A stretch of DNA of 64,000 bases from positions 62,001 to 126,000 of the forward strand of contig CANLWY010000004.1 in NCBI GenBank assembly GCA_947494995.1, given 5' to 3'. This document shows, one piece after another, positions 1-7,749 of the stretch (position 1 is the stretch's first letter; each line of letters begins with the position of its first letter). Origin of the DNA: an uncultured Campylobacterales bacterium. Lineage in GTDB: Bacteria; Campylobacterota; Campylobacteria; Campylobacterales; Arcobacteraceae. Made by a program: the position numbers and the translations under genes. Below the pieces are notes generated by a model that ran no database searches, was not told where the DNA came from, and saw only the letters and a list, made by a program, of their open reading frames with translations.

Positions 1-726
1 ATAATAGTATTTTTTCTTTCAGTACCAATTCTTAAAATGTTTATAGGTGTAGGAAGTGAAAAACTTCTTGAAACTATTAAAGATGGGGATGTATTAGATT
101 CTATTTGGCTTACAATGAAAGTATCAGCTTGGGCAATGATTTTTGTACTATTTACTGGACTTCCTTTAGCTTATTTGATAGCAAGATACAACTTTTATGG
201 AAGAAGTTTTATAGAAGCAATTATTGATATTCCTATTATGATCCCTCATACGGCTGCTGGTATTGCACTTTTGACAACTTTTGGAGATACTTTTTTAGGA
301 GAGTTTTTTAAATTTTTTGGAATTGAGTTTGTAGGAACTGAGTATGGAATTATGATTGCAATGATGTTTTTGTCTGCACCTTTTTTAATAAATTCTGCAA
401 AAGATGGTTTTAGAAAAGTTGATGTGAAGCTTGAAAAAGTTGCAAGAACATTAGGTGCAAATCCTATATCTGTATTTTTTAGAATTACTATACCAAATGC
501 AAAGAAAGATATTATAAATGGTGCTTTGATGATGTGGAGTAGAGGACTTGGAGAGTTTGGTGCCGTTGTAATTTTGGTATATCATCCAATGACTACACCA
601 GTATTGATTTTTGATAGATTCAATTCTTATGGTTTGGAATTTTCTGCACCCGTTGCAGCTGTAATAGTAGGTTTTAGTGTTGTTGTATTTTTAATTGTAA
701 GATTTATTACTGGTAGATTAAAATAA
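1..726 (+). CDS. ABC transporter permease, tungstate/molybdate type (5' end outside window)
   Basis: Inner-membrane permease subunit of an oxyanion ABC importer. The frame is open from base 1, so the gene starts upstream of the window; the ATG at 37 is probably internal. The visible part has several hydrophobic helices and a clear EAA coupling loop (EKVARTLGANP, about residues 133-143 counted from the ATG at 37), which docks on the ATPase. The stretch SRGLGEFGAVVIL followed by the TTPVLIFDRF region resembles WtpB/ModB-type permeases. The binding protein is expected upstream and no ATPase follows, so this is the last gene visible in its operon. The exact anion cannot be settled from sequence alone. 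Confidence 0.85.
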   Translation: MIVFFLSVPILKMFIGVGSEKLLETIKDGDVLDSIWLTMKVSAWAMIFVLFTGLPLAYLIARYNFYGRSFIEAIIDIPIMIPHTAAGIALLTTFGDTFLGEFFKFFGIEFVGTEYGIMIAMMFLSAPFLINSAKDGFRKVDVKLEKVARTLGANPISVFFRITIPNAKKDIINGALMMWSRGLGEFGAVVILVYHPMTTPVLIFDRFNSYGLEFSAPVAAVIVGFSVVVFLIVRFITGRLK

Positions 727-770
727 GTTAATAAAATTGAAGATTCTAAGAGAAAAAGTTCTAAAAATAC

Positions 771-799
771 ATAAGAAAAGTTAAGATTTATTTTCTTAT
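771..799. promoter_or_regulatory. Inverted repeat, candidate operator of the nickel-transport operon
   Basis: Perfect 9-base arms ATAAGAAAA (771-779) and TTTTCTTAT (791-799) separated by 11 bases. The right arm lies where the -35 region of the nikK promoter would be (-10 box at 814-819). A repressor bound here would block RNA polymerase. A nickel-responsive regulator such as NikR is a natural guess but the protein is not in the window. It could also be a weak hairpin ending the upstream operon. Confidence 0.45.
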
Positions 800-813
800 A
801 AAAGCTATAGTTT

Positions 814-819
814 TATAAT
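814..819 (+). promoter_or_regulatory. -10 box of nikK operon
   Basis: TATAAT 29 bases before the nikK start, followed by a good AAGGA Shine-Dalgarno at 837-841. No consensus -35, as is usual in Campylobacterota. Confidence 0.6.
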
Positions 820-847
820 TTCACAATATTTAAAATGAAGGACGACA

Positions 848-1564
848 ATGAAAGCTATTTTAGTATTACTGTCTTGTGTATTTTATTTAAATGCACATTT
901 TTTAACATTTATCCCATCAACGGATAATGTTTCTAATCAAGAGAATTCAAATGTAAAATTTGATGCAATGTTTATTCATCCCTTTGAACAAACTGGGATG
1001 ACTATGGTAAAACCTGAAGGTATTTTTTTAGGGAAGGAAAAACTTCCTTTAAAAGAGACAACAAAGTTTGAACATAAAGCTTGGCAAACTGAATATAAAG
1101 TGAAGAAACCAGGTGTTTATCAATTTTATGTACAACCTAAAGCTTATTTTGAACCAGCAGAAGAGAAACATATTGTACATGTTCCAAAATTAATTATTTC
1201 AGCTTTTGGTTTAGAAGATGGTTGGGATGAACCTCTTGGATTAAAATATGAGATTATTCCTTTGGTTAAACCATTTGCTGTTTATAGTGGAAATCTTTTC
1301 CAAGGTAAAGTTTTACATAATGGTAAACCAGCTTCAAATGTTGAAGTAGAGGTTGAATTATTCAATGAATTTGGATTAAAAGCGCCAAGTGATGCACATA
1401 TTACTCAAGTTGTAAAAACAGATGACAATGGAGTTTTCTCTTTTACAATGAATCATAAAGGATGGTGGGGATTTGCAGCACTTATCGAAGAAGGTGAAAA
1501 GGAACATAAAGGTAAAATGTATCCAGTCGAAAACGGCGCACTTTTATGGATAAAGGCTTACTAG
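848..1564 (+). CDS. nikK: DUF4198 periplasmic protein of nickel ECF transporter, NikK-like
   Basis: Periplasmic accessory component of a nickel/cobalt ECF importer. A signal peptide covers residues 1-16 (ending LNA), leaving His17 as the predicted first mature residue (HFLTF). The rest is a beta-rich DUF4198-type domain, with a C-terminal carboxypeptidase-regulatory-like Ig fold around residues 150-210. It is followed after 3 bases by the NikM-type substrate component, then NikL, NikQ and NikO. This is the usual context for NikK in Campylobacterota. An exact biochemical role is not established in the family. A periplasmic metal-delivery role is inferred. Confidence 0.8.
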   Translation: MKAILVLLSCVFYLNAHFLTFIPSTDNVSNQENSNVKFDAMFIHPFEQTGMTMVKPEGIFLGKEKLPLKETTKFEHKAWQTEYKVKKPGVYQFYVQPKAYFEPAEEKHIVHVPKLIISAFGLEDGWDEPLGLKYEIIPLVKPFAVYSGNLFQGKVLHNGKPASNVEVEVELFNEFGLKAPSDAHITQVVKTDDNGVFSFTMNHKGWWGFAALIEEGEKEHKGKMYPVENGALLWIKAY

Positions 1565-1567
1565 AAA

Positions 1568-2170
1568 ATGCATATTTCTGATGGAATATTATCAAGTGAA
1601 GTTGTAATTGCTACATCTGTTATATCAGTTGGATTAGTTTTATACGCACTTAAAAATTTAAAAAATTCTAATATTGCAATTGTTGCAGCAATGGGGGCTA
1701 TATTTTTTATAGCCTCTTTTATACATATTCCATTAGGGCCTACGCAAATACATTTAGTATTAATAGGAGTTATAGGATTAATACTTGGCTCTTCAGTATT
1801 TTTAGCTCTTTTAATTGCACTATTATTGCAAGCTACACTTTTAGGCTATGGAGGTTTAACTTCCCTTGGTGCAAATCTTATAATTATGGCTTTACCAGCT
1901 TTTATAGTTTATATAATAACTAAAAAAGGGTTTCTTAATTTTTTAAATGAGAAGATGAAATATTTTTTTATTGGTTTTATAGCAGTACTTTTATCAACTG
2001 TTTTTTTAGCTCTTATTTTAGCTCTCTCAAAAGAGGAGTATCTTCTTGCTTCATATACTATTCTTTTAGCTAATATTCCTGCAATGATAATAGAAGGTTT
2101 AGTTACTCTATTTTTAATCAACTATTTAAAAAAATCTATTCCAGATTTACTTGAAAAGGTAAATTTATGA
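1568..2170 (+). CDS. nikM: Nickel ECF transporter substrate-binding membrane component NikM/CbiM
   Basis: Substrate-capturing integral membrane subunit. The N-terminus MHISDG is the family hallmark: in CbiM/NikM structures the terminal amine and His2 bind the metal together with a further His. Candidate partners here are His53 and His62, in the segment HIPLGPTQIHLVLIG. Six or so hydrophobic helices fill the 200 residues. It overlaps nikL by 4 bases (ATGA), so the two are translationally coupled. Nickel rather than cobalt is inferred from the NikK/NikL neighbours and from the absence of cobalamin genes nearby. Confidence 0.9.
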   Translation: MHISDGILSSEVVIATSVISVGLVLYALKNLKNSNIAIVAAMGAIFFIASFIHIPLGPTQIHLVLIGVIGLILGSSVFLALLIALLLQATLLGYGGLTSLGANLIIMALPAFIVYIITKKGFLNFLNEKMKYFFIGFIAVLLSTVFLALILALSKEEYLLASYTILLANIPAMIIEGLVTLFLINYLKKSIPDLLEKVNL

Positions 2171-2565
2171 AAATAGTTCTTTTAACAATATTTTTATCTG
2201 CTTCTCTTTTTGCACATAAATTAAATGTTTTTGTTTCGCAAGATAAAGATAATGTAGTTGTTAGTTCATATTTTGCGTCAGGAAGTTTTTGTAAAAATTG
2301 TAAAGTGGAAGTTTATGATAGAAAAAATGAGCTTTTAGAAGAAGGAAAAACTGATAAAAACGGTGAATATATTATTAAAAACCTTGATTCTAAAATAATT
2401 GTAAAAGTAGAAGCAAGTGGTGGACATGGTGCTTCAAATGAGTTTGAGGTTGAAAATCTAAAACCAAAAGAAAAAATAGAAGAAACCCATAATATATGGC
2501 AGTCTTTGATTGCCGCATTTTTAATTGGACTTATTTTTGTAGTTTTAAAGAGATTAAAAAAATGA
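2167..2565 (+). CDS. nikL: Small periplasmic/membrane-anchored nickel transport protein NikL-like
   Basis: A 132-residue protein with a signal peptide (1-16, ending LFA) that again leaves His17 at the mature N-terminus (HKLNVF). It continues with a small Ig-like domain containing Cys42 and Cys45 (FCKNC), a Gly-Gly-His-Gly segment near 85-88, and a C-terminal membrane helix at about 110-127. This layout fits NikL, the CbiN-like partner of NikM that is needed for metal loading. It overlaps nikQ by 4 bases. The Cys pair and His are candidate metal ligands; this is inference. Confidence 0.75.
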   Translation: MKIVLLTIFLSASLFAHKLNVFVSQDKDNVVVSSYFASGSFCKNCKVEVYDRKNELLEEGKTDKNGEYIIKNLDSKIIVKVEASGGHGASNEFEVENLKPKEKIEETHNIWQSLIAAFLIGLIFVVLKRLKK

Positions 2566-3209
2566 GTAAATTTAATTCTTCTGTTTTATTGATATGTGCA
2601 TTTTTATACTCTATTTTTATAAGTTTTAATAGAGTAGAACTTTTATATACCCTTCCTATAGTTTATGCAATATATTGTGAAAAAGAGAATATTTTAAAAA
2701 TTTTAAAGAAATTAATATTTTTGAATCTTTTTATTCTTATGATTTTTATTGTTTTACTTATTCAAGACTCTTTTGAAGAGGCTTTAAATATCTATATAAG
2801 AACAAATATGATTATTCTGTTTAATCTTCTTTTATTTTCTCACTCTAGTGGTTATGATATTGTAAGAGCTTTAAATGAACTTCGTTTTCCTAAAAAGTTT
2901 GTAAGTGGAGTTTATTTTACTCTTAAAATGATACAGACATTAACTGATGAGTTTAAAAAGATAAAACAAACATTAAGAGCAAGAGGTTTTAAAGCAAGTT
3001 CTTCAATGTTTGCATATGAAACCTATGGAAATCTTTTTGGTCATATTTTTGTAAAGTCTATTAAAAAAGCAGAAGCTATGCAAGACTCTTTTAAGTTAAG
3101 GGGTTTTCACGGAAGAATTTATTTAATCAATAATTCAAAATTATCTAAATATGATTTAGGTTTATTATTTCTAGTTTGTATGTTATTTGTTCAAAAGGTT
3201 ATTACATGA
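2562..3209 (+). CDS. nikQ: ECF transporter transmembrane T-component NikQ/CbiQ
   Basis: Energy-coupling transmembrane subunit linking the S-component to the ATPase. The ATG at 2562 was chosen because it overlaps the nikL stop (ATGA), and the protein then starts MSKFNSS with 215 residues. An upstream in-frame start at 2496 would only re-read nikL in another frame. Hydrophobic helices fill the N-terminal half. The coupling helices contain ARG at 140-142 and LRG at 179-181, the two Ala/Leu-Arg-Gly motifs typical of EcfT proteins that contact ATPases. It overlaps nikO by 4 bases. Confidence 0.88.
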   Translation: MSKFNSSVLLICAFLYSIFISFNRVELLYTLPIVYAIYCEKENILKILKKLIFLNLFILMIFIVLLIQDSFEEALNIYIRTNMIILFNLLLFSHSSGYDIVRALNELRFPKKFVSGVYFTLKMIQTLTDEFKKIKQTLRARGFKASSSMFAYETYGNLFGHIFVKSIKKAEAMQDSFKLRGFHGRIYLINNSKLSKYDLGLLFLVCMLFVQKVIT

Positions 3210-3859
3210 GTTGTTCTATAAATTTAAAGCAAGTCTCTTATGAAACATCTTCAAAAGAGATTTTTAAAGATGTAACACTAAATGTTTCTCATGAAGAGAA
3301 AGTTGCAATAGTTGGAGCTAATGGAAGTGGAAAATCTTCACTTTTAAAAATAGTAGCAGGTCTTTTAAGACAAAAAGATGGAGGGGTTTTTCTTTTTCAT
3401 GAAGAGATGCATACTCTTAAAGAGTTTAAATCACATAGAAGTGATATAGGATATCTTCCTCAAGATGTAAGTGATCATTTTTTATGTCCTACTGTTATAG
3501 AAGATGTAATGTTTGCTCTAAGAGCAAAGGGGATTAAAAAAGATGAATCTTATAGACAATCTTGCAATATGTTGGATGAACTTGGAATTTTACATTTAGA
3601 AAATAGAAATATTTATGATTTAAGTGGTGGAGAACAAAAAATTGTAGCTCTTGCAGGAATACTTATAACAAGACCAAAAATTATACTTTTAGATGAACCT
3701 ACAAATGCCCTAGATGAAGATGCAGAAAATAGAATAATTGATATTTTAAATTCAATAAAGAAATCAATGATTATAGTTTCTCATCATAAAACTTTTATTG
3801 AAAGACTTACTCCTACAATTTATCGGTTAAACTCTAGTGGATTAGAAAAAGTCAGTTAG
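3206..3859 (+). CDS. nikO: ECF transporter ATPase NikO/CbiO
   Basis: Cytoplasmic ATPase of the nickel importer. The start at 3206 follows AAAAGG at 3193-3198 and overlaps the nikQ stop; 217 residues. It has Walker A GANGSGKS (37-44), Q-loop Gln86, signature LSGGEQ (139-144), Walker B IILLDEPT (159-166) and switch His193. Only one ATPase is encoded, so it should act as a homodimer. Last gene of the nik operon. Confidence 0.93.
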   Translation: MSCSINLKQVSYETSSKEIFKDVTLNVSHEEKVAIVGANGSGKSSLLKIVAGLLRQKDGGVFLFHEEMHTLKEFKSHRSDIGYLPQDVSDHFLCPTVIEDVMFALRAKGIKKDESYRQSCNMLDELGILHLENRNIYDLSGGEQKIVALAGILITRPKIILLDEPTNALDEDAENRIIDILNSIKKSMIIVSHHKTFIERLTPTIYRLNSSGLEKVS

Positions 3860-3887
3860 ATTTAACTTCCTAAAAACTATATTCTAT

Positions 3888-3893
3888 TATAAT
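3888..3893 (+). promoter_or_regulatory. -10 box before GNAT gene
   Basis: TATAAT 20 bases before the next start codon, followed by AAAGGA at 3901-3906. It implies a very short leader for the acetyltransferase-racemase-hydrolase group. Confidence 0.5.
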
Positions 3894-3913
3894 CATATTT
3901 TAAAGGATAACTT

Positions 3914-4480
3914 ATGATAGAGTATTTATTAGCTTCTAAAAATGATATTGAAGGAATTTTAGAACTTCAAGCAAAAAACTTAGTTACAAATTTAAAAGAT
4001 GATGAAAAAGATGATGGTTTTGTAACTACTCCTTTTACAGTTGAACAAATAGAAAATCTTATAGACCTGAATGGTGTATTTATAGCACGTGATAAAGGAA
4101 AAGTCATTTCTTATGTGATGTGTGCATCTTGGCAATATTGGATTGCATGGCCTATGTTCGAGTATATGGCTTCTTTTTTAGAGACTTTAGAGTTCAATAA
4201 AACAAAGCTTACAATGGATAATTCATATCAATATGGGCCAATCTGTGTTGCAAAAGAGTATAGAGGGCAAAAAGTATTTGAAAATATTTTTGAGTTTGCA
4301 AGAGAAGAAATGAATAAAAGATATCCTATTTTAGTAACATTTATAAATAAAATAAATAGACGTTCTTACGAAGCTCATGTAAGAAAATTAGGACTAGAAG
4401 TAGTTACAGAGTTTGAGTTTAATAATAACAACTTTTATGAATTATGTTATGATACATCAAAACCACTGGAGATAAAATGA
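3914..4480 (+). CDS. GNAT-family N-acetyltransferase
   Basis: Probable acetyl-CoA dependent acetyltransferase of 188 residues. The central strand and loop YGPICVAKEYRGQKVFENIF (about 107-126) fits GNAT motif A, where the Arg/Gln-Gly turn binds the pyrophosphate of acetyl-CoA. The C-terminal NRRSYEAHVRKLGLEVV matches motif B. Substrate unknown. The stop overlaps the start of the racemase gene by 4 bases (ATGA), so the two are co-translated and may act on related amino compounds; that link is inference. Confidence 0.8.
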   Translation: MIEYLLASKNDIEGILELQAKNLVTNLKDDEKDDGFVTTPFTVEQIENLIDLNGVFIARDKGKVISYVMCASWQYWIAWPMFEYMASFLETLEFNKTKLTMDNSYQYGPICVAKEYRGQKVFENIFEFAREEMNKRYPILVTFINKINRRSYEAHVRKLGLEVVTEFEFNNNNFYELCYDTSKPLEIK

Positions 4481-5172
4481 AAAAAATAGGAATGCTTGGT
4501 GGGATGAGTTGGGAAAGTACGTCAACTTACTATAAGCTTTTAAATGAAGAAGTAAAGAATAGATTAGGGGGCTTACATAGTGCTAAAATTATTTTATCTT
4601 CTGTTGACTTTGAAGAGATAGAAAAATTTCAACATAGTTCTCTTTGGGATGAAACAGCAGTAATATTATCAAAAGAAGCAAAAGCAGTAGAAAATGCAAA
4701 TGCAGATTTTTTAATAATTTGTACAAATACTATGCATAAGGTTGCTCCTCAAATTGAACAAAATATAAATATTCCTATTTTACATATTGCAGATGCAACA
4801 GGTGAAGCTTTAGTAAAAGAAGATATAAAAAAAGTCGCACTTTTAGGTACTAAGTTTACTATGACTGAGGCTTTTTATAAAAATAGGATAGAAGAGAAAT
4901 TTAATGTACAAGTAGTTGTTCCAAATGAAGAGGAACAAAATATTGTACATGATGTAATTTATAAAGAGTTATGTTTAGGAGTTTGTAATAGAACTTCAAG
5001 AGATGAATATATAAAAATTATAAAAAGATTAGAAAAAGAGCATGGTTGTGAAGGTGTAATTTTAGGCTGTACAGAAATATCTATGCTTATAAAACAAGGT
5101 TATGTGGATATTCCAATTTTTGATACAACAAAACTTCATGTTTTATCTGCAATTGAGTATGCGTTAAAATAG
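4477..5172 (+). CDS. Aspartate/glutamate racemase family protein (YgeA-like)
   Basis: PLP-independent amino-acid racemase fold with two catalytic cysteines. Cys82 lies in CTNTMH and Cys198 in GCTEI, the pair that deprotonates and reprotonates the alpha carbon. The N-terminal GMLGGMSWEST (5-15) is the substrate carboxylate loop typical of the YgeA/broad-specificity subgroup rather than cell-wall MurI, which would carry a different N-terminal motif. Length 231 is normal. It sits between the GNAT gene (4-base overlap) and the SGNH hydrolase (1-base gap). Confidence 0.85.
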   Translation: MKKIGMLGGMSWESTSTYYKLLNEEVKNRLGGLHSAKIILSSVDFEEIEKFQHSSLWDETAVILSKEAKAVENANADFLIICTNTMHKVAPQIEQNINIPILHIADATGEALVKEDIKKVALLGTKFTMTEAFYKNRIEEKFNVQVVVPNEEEQNIVHDVIYKELCLGVCNRTSRDEYIKIIKRLEKEHGCEGVILGCTEISMLIKQGYVDIPIFDTTKLHVLSAIEYALK

Positions 5173-5173
5173 T

Positions 5174-5686
5174 ATGAAAAAGAATATTGATATTGTAATG
5201 CTTGGTGACTCAATTACGAGTCGAGGAGAGTGGAAAGAGCTTTTAGAAGATGAACATATATTGAATCTTGGAATTGATGGAGATACAACATCTGGGATTT
5301 TAAATAGAATAGGAAGTGTTGTTGAACTTGCTCCTAAAAAAGTTTTGTTAATGGCAGGAATAAATGACTTATGTATCTCTATTCCTTTAGAAGAGGTTTT
5401 TGAAAACTATAAAAAAATAGTAGAAGTTCTAAATAATAGTTCTATTTCTGTTATTGTTCAATTTACTCTTATCACTCAAATGCCAGCTGTAAATAAAAAA
5501 GTAAGGATTTTTAATCAACAATTAGAAGAGTATTGTCATGAGAATTCAATAGAGTTTGTTGATTTAAATATCTCTTTTTCAAATGAAGATGGATTACTTA
5601 GAGAGGATTTGACAACAGATGGACTGCATCTTGGGCAAAAAGCTTATAAGGTGTGGGCATATAAATTAAAAAGCTTTTTAGCATAA
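5174..5686 (+). CDS. SGNH/GDSL-type esterase
   Basis: Small 170-residue SGNH hydrolase. Block I is GDSIT (11-15) with nucleophile Ser13. Block III is GIND (62-65) with Asn64. Block V is TTDGLHL (147-153) with Asp149 and His152. Gly residues around GIDGDTTSG (33-41) supply the oxyanion hole. No signal peptide, so it is probably cytoplasmic. This resembles the short GDSL family with acylhydrolase or deacetylase activity; the substrate is unknown. The TGA-like compact spacing to the racemase gene points to one transcript. Confidence 0.82.
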   Translation: MKKNIDIVMLGDSITSRGEWKELLEDEHILNLGIDGDTTSGILNRIGSVVELAPKKVLLMAGINDLCISIPLEEVFENYKKIVEVLNNSSISVIVQFTLITQMPAVNKKVRIFNQQLEEYCHENSIEFVDLNISFSNEDGLLREDLTTDGLHLGQKAYKVWAYKLKSFLA

Positions 5687-5712
5687 ATATTAATAAATAG
5701 ATTAAATTTAGA

Positions 5713-5718
5713 TATACT
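5713..5718 (+). promoter_or_regulatory. -10 box before hypothetical gene
   Basis: TATACT, 26 bases before the start at 5745, in an AT-rich spacer; GGAG Shine-Dalgarno at 5736-5739. Confidence 0.4.
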
Positions 5719-5744
5719 TCCGCAGATAGATTAATTGGAGAATT

Positions 5745-6230
5745 ATGGATTTTAATAAATTAGATAAAAATATAAAAGAAGAGTTACATAAAGAGTTTTC
5801 ACAATATGCAGATATTTTAGGTGGGAAAAACTTTTTTCTAAAAATGATTGAAGAGATTAGAGCAGAAAAACCAAACCCTATATTAAATAAAAGTGGAACA
5901 TTTCATACTTCAAAAGCAAAATTAACACTTAGTAAATCAATGTTTAAAGATACATTCACAACTCTTTTTGATGCAATAAGAAGAGAAGAGAAAAAGGGTG
6001 ATATGCTTGATGGAATTAATCCAAAAGAGTATAAAAACACTATGAATATGATGAGAACTTTAAAGTCTGTAAATATTACAGTTCAATCAAAAGATGAAAA
6101 TGAAGAGAGTTTTTCTTTTGATATTTTAGATACAAGAGAAGAAAAGAAAACAAAAGTTACTTTTACTTTTAAAGCAATTTTCTTTTATCATTTAGATGAG
6201 GCTAAAAAAGCATTAAATTATAAAGATTAA
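5745..6230 (+). CDS. Conserved-looking hypothetical protein, 161 residues
   Basis: I do not recognise the family. The protein is cytoplasmic with no signal or membrane segment, rich in Lys and Glu. It seems to have a helical N-terminal half and a beta-rich C-terminal half (SVNITVQSKD, SFSFDILDT, KVTFTFKAIFFYHL). A good Shine-Dalgarno (GGAG) and a -10 box precede it, and the frame has normal local codon use, so it is a real gene. It converges with the NosD-like gene after 3 bases. Confidence 0.7.
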   Translation: MDFNKLDKNIKEELHKEFSQYADILGGKNFFLKMIEEIRAEKPNPILNKSGTFHTSKAKLTLSKSMFKDTFTTLFDAIRREEKKGDMLDGINPKEYKNTMNMMRTLKSVNITVQSKDENEESFSFDILDTREEKKTKVTFTFKAIFFYHLDEAKKALNYKD

Positions 6231-6233
6231 AGA

Positions 6234-7445
6234 CTATTTTAATTCTACTCTAGGTTTTGTATCCTCTAGCAGAAGAACAGGTTCTACAAAGGGAGCTAGA
6301 TTTAGAATGAAGTTTAAAATAGAGATTGTTGGCGTTGCATAGAAAAACTTGATTTTATTATTGTAATGCCATAATCTATCTGCATATTGAAAGATTTTAT
6401 ATGTAGTATCCCCAATGTTATCGTTGTTTCTGTCAAAACCAGAATAGTGATCCCAATAATTTTCTTCAACAATATTTTTTGAAGTTCTATTTCCTCTAAC
6501 ACTTTTTACAACATCATCAATATTTCCAATAATAGTATTGTTTTTGATTAAGTTATATTTTATCGCTCCATGAAAATGAAATGCTTCCATATTGTATTTA
6601 ATTTGATTGTTTGTAATAAACCGTTTTATAGTTTCTTCATTATGTTTCGCATCAATATAAAAGGCTTTGCTATTGTAGGTAACAATATTATCTTTAAATA
6701 CAAAGTTTGAAACACCTTTTATCATAACTCCAATACTTACAGTTCCTAAACCACTTTTTATTATATTGTTGGCAACTTCTGTATCTTTTGCTCCTTCAAA
6801 TATCAAGCCTACTGAGTTAAACTGAAAGTGGTTATCTTCAATTCTATTATCGTGACTATTTTGTATATGTAAGGCGAGTCTTGATTTTTCTATATGGTTT
6901 TGAGTAAAGGTATTATTATCTGAATATGCGAAAGTAATATCTCTTGAATTGTATATCTCATTATTTTGAATTAGATTATTAGTTCCATAATATAGCTTAA
7001 TGGCATCACCTCTAAGTGAGATATCTGTATTTTTAGAGCTTATTTTATTGTTAATAATTTTTGAATTAGATAGCATTCCTGTATCAATACCATAAAGAGA
7101 GTCTTCAATGGTACAAGAGTCTATAATACTATTTTTAGAGTTTGATATTTTGATTGCTGCATCTCTGTTTTCTAATCTTGTGCCACTGCCTTTAATAATA
7201 AGGTTTTTTAATACTACATTTGAAGAGTTAATTTCAATAACTGTATTTTTATTTTCACCTTGGATTATTACTTCATTTCCTTTTCCAATAATAGTTAGTG
7301 GTTTATTGATTTTGATATTTCCATAATAGATACCATTTGGTAGTTTCAAGGTTGAGTTTGCAGAGGCTTTATTTATAGCTTCTTGCACTATATTTGCATT
7401 TAAAATAGATAAAAAAAGTGTTAAGATTAAAAATATTTTTTTCAT
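6234..7445 (-). CDS. NosD-like periplasmic right-handed beta-helix protein
   Basis: A signal peptide of about 18 residues (ending SILNA) is followed by a long series of short beta-helix rungs rich in Asn (NNxI, NxI...N patterns) and then the NosD-type C-terminal signature NYWDHYSGFDRNNDNIGD (near 330-347). NosD is the periplasmic accessory protein needed to mature the copper sulfide site of nitrous oxide reductase NosZ, probably with the NosFY ABC transporter. No nosZ, nosF or nosY is nearby: this copy stands alone between small unrelated genes. A related carbohydrate-binding or other NosD-family role is possible. Confidence 0.75.
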   Translation of the reverse strand: MKKIFLILTLFLSILNANIVQEAINKASANSTLKLPNGIYYGNIKINKPLTIIGKGNEVIIQGENKNTVIEINSSNVVLKNLIIKGSGTRLENRDAAIKISNSKNSIIDSCTIEDSLYGIDTGMLSNSKIINNKISSKNTDISLRGDAIKLYYGTNNLIQNNEIYNSRDITFAYSDNNTFTQNHIEKSRLALHIQNSHDNRIEDNHFQFNSVGLIFEGAKDTEVANNIIKSGLGTVSIGVMIKGVSNFVFKDNIVTYNSKAFYIDAKHNEETIKRFITNNQIKYNMEAFHFHGAIKYNLIKNNTIIGNIDDVVKSVRGNRTSKNIVEENYWDHYSGFDRNNDNIGDTTYKIFQYADRLWHYNNKIKFFYATPTISILNFILNLAPFVEPVLLLEDTKPRVELK

Positions 7446-7522
7446 AAAACGTCCTAAAAATATATTTTATCATTTATTTTAGAAAAAACAATTGTCATTG
7501 GATAAGAAATAGATTATTTTGA

Positions 7523-7528
7523 TATACT
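7523..7528 (+). promoter_or_regulatory. Extended -10 box before ywbE-like gene
   Basis: TATACT preceded by TGA (TG at the extended -10 position), 23 bases before the start at 7552. The spacer is shared with the divergent NosD-like gene. Confidence 0.5.
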
Positions 7529-7551
7529 TTCAAAAAATATTTAGGATATAA

Positions 7552-7749
7552 ATGATACGAGACCATAGAGAACGTGATGATATAAACCCTGGGTTAAAAG
7601 TAAAAATTGTGTTGAAAAAAGATCAAAGAACAGGAAAATTAACACAAGGTGTTGTAAAAAAACTTTTAACAAACTCTAAATATCATCCAAGAGGTATTAA
7701 AGTTATGTTAGAAGATGGACAAGTTGGACGTGTACAAGAGGTTTTATAA
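7552..7749 (+). CDS. YwbE family protein (DUF2196)
   Basis: 65 residues matching the short YwbE family throughout: RDDINPGLKVKIVLKKDQRTGKLT-like core, then HPRGIKVMLEDGQVGRVQ (about 46-63). The family has an SH3-like beta fold; the molecular function is unknown. AGGA at 7543-7546 supports the start. The stop shares its last A with the next start (TAATG), so it is translationally coupled to the YaiI-like gene. Confidence 0.85.
   Translation: MIRDHRERDDINPGLKVKIVLKKDQRTGKLTQGVVKKLLTNSKYHPRGIKVMLEDGQVGRVQEVL

Noticed and set aside
1909-2121. Minus-strand open frame inside nikM
   Set aside because: It lies antisense to a well-conserved gene, has no ribosome site, and its composition simply mirrors the coding strand. 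Similar antisense frames in nosD, recN, fliF, flgE, motA and others were also discarded.
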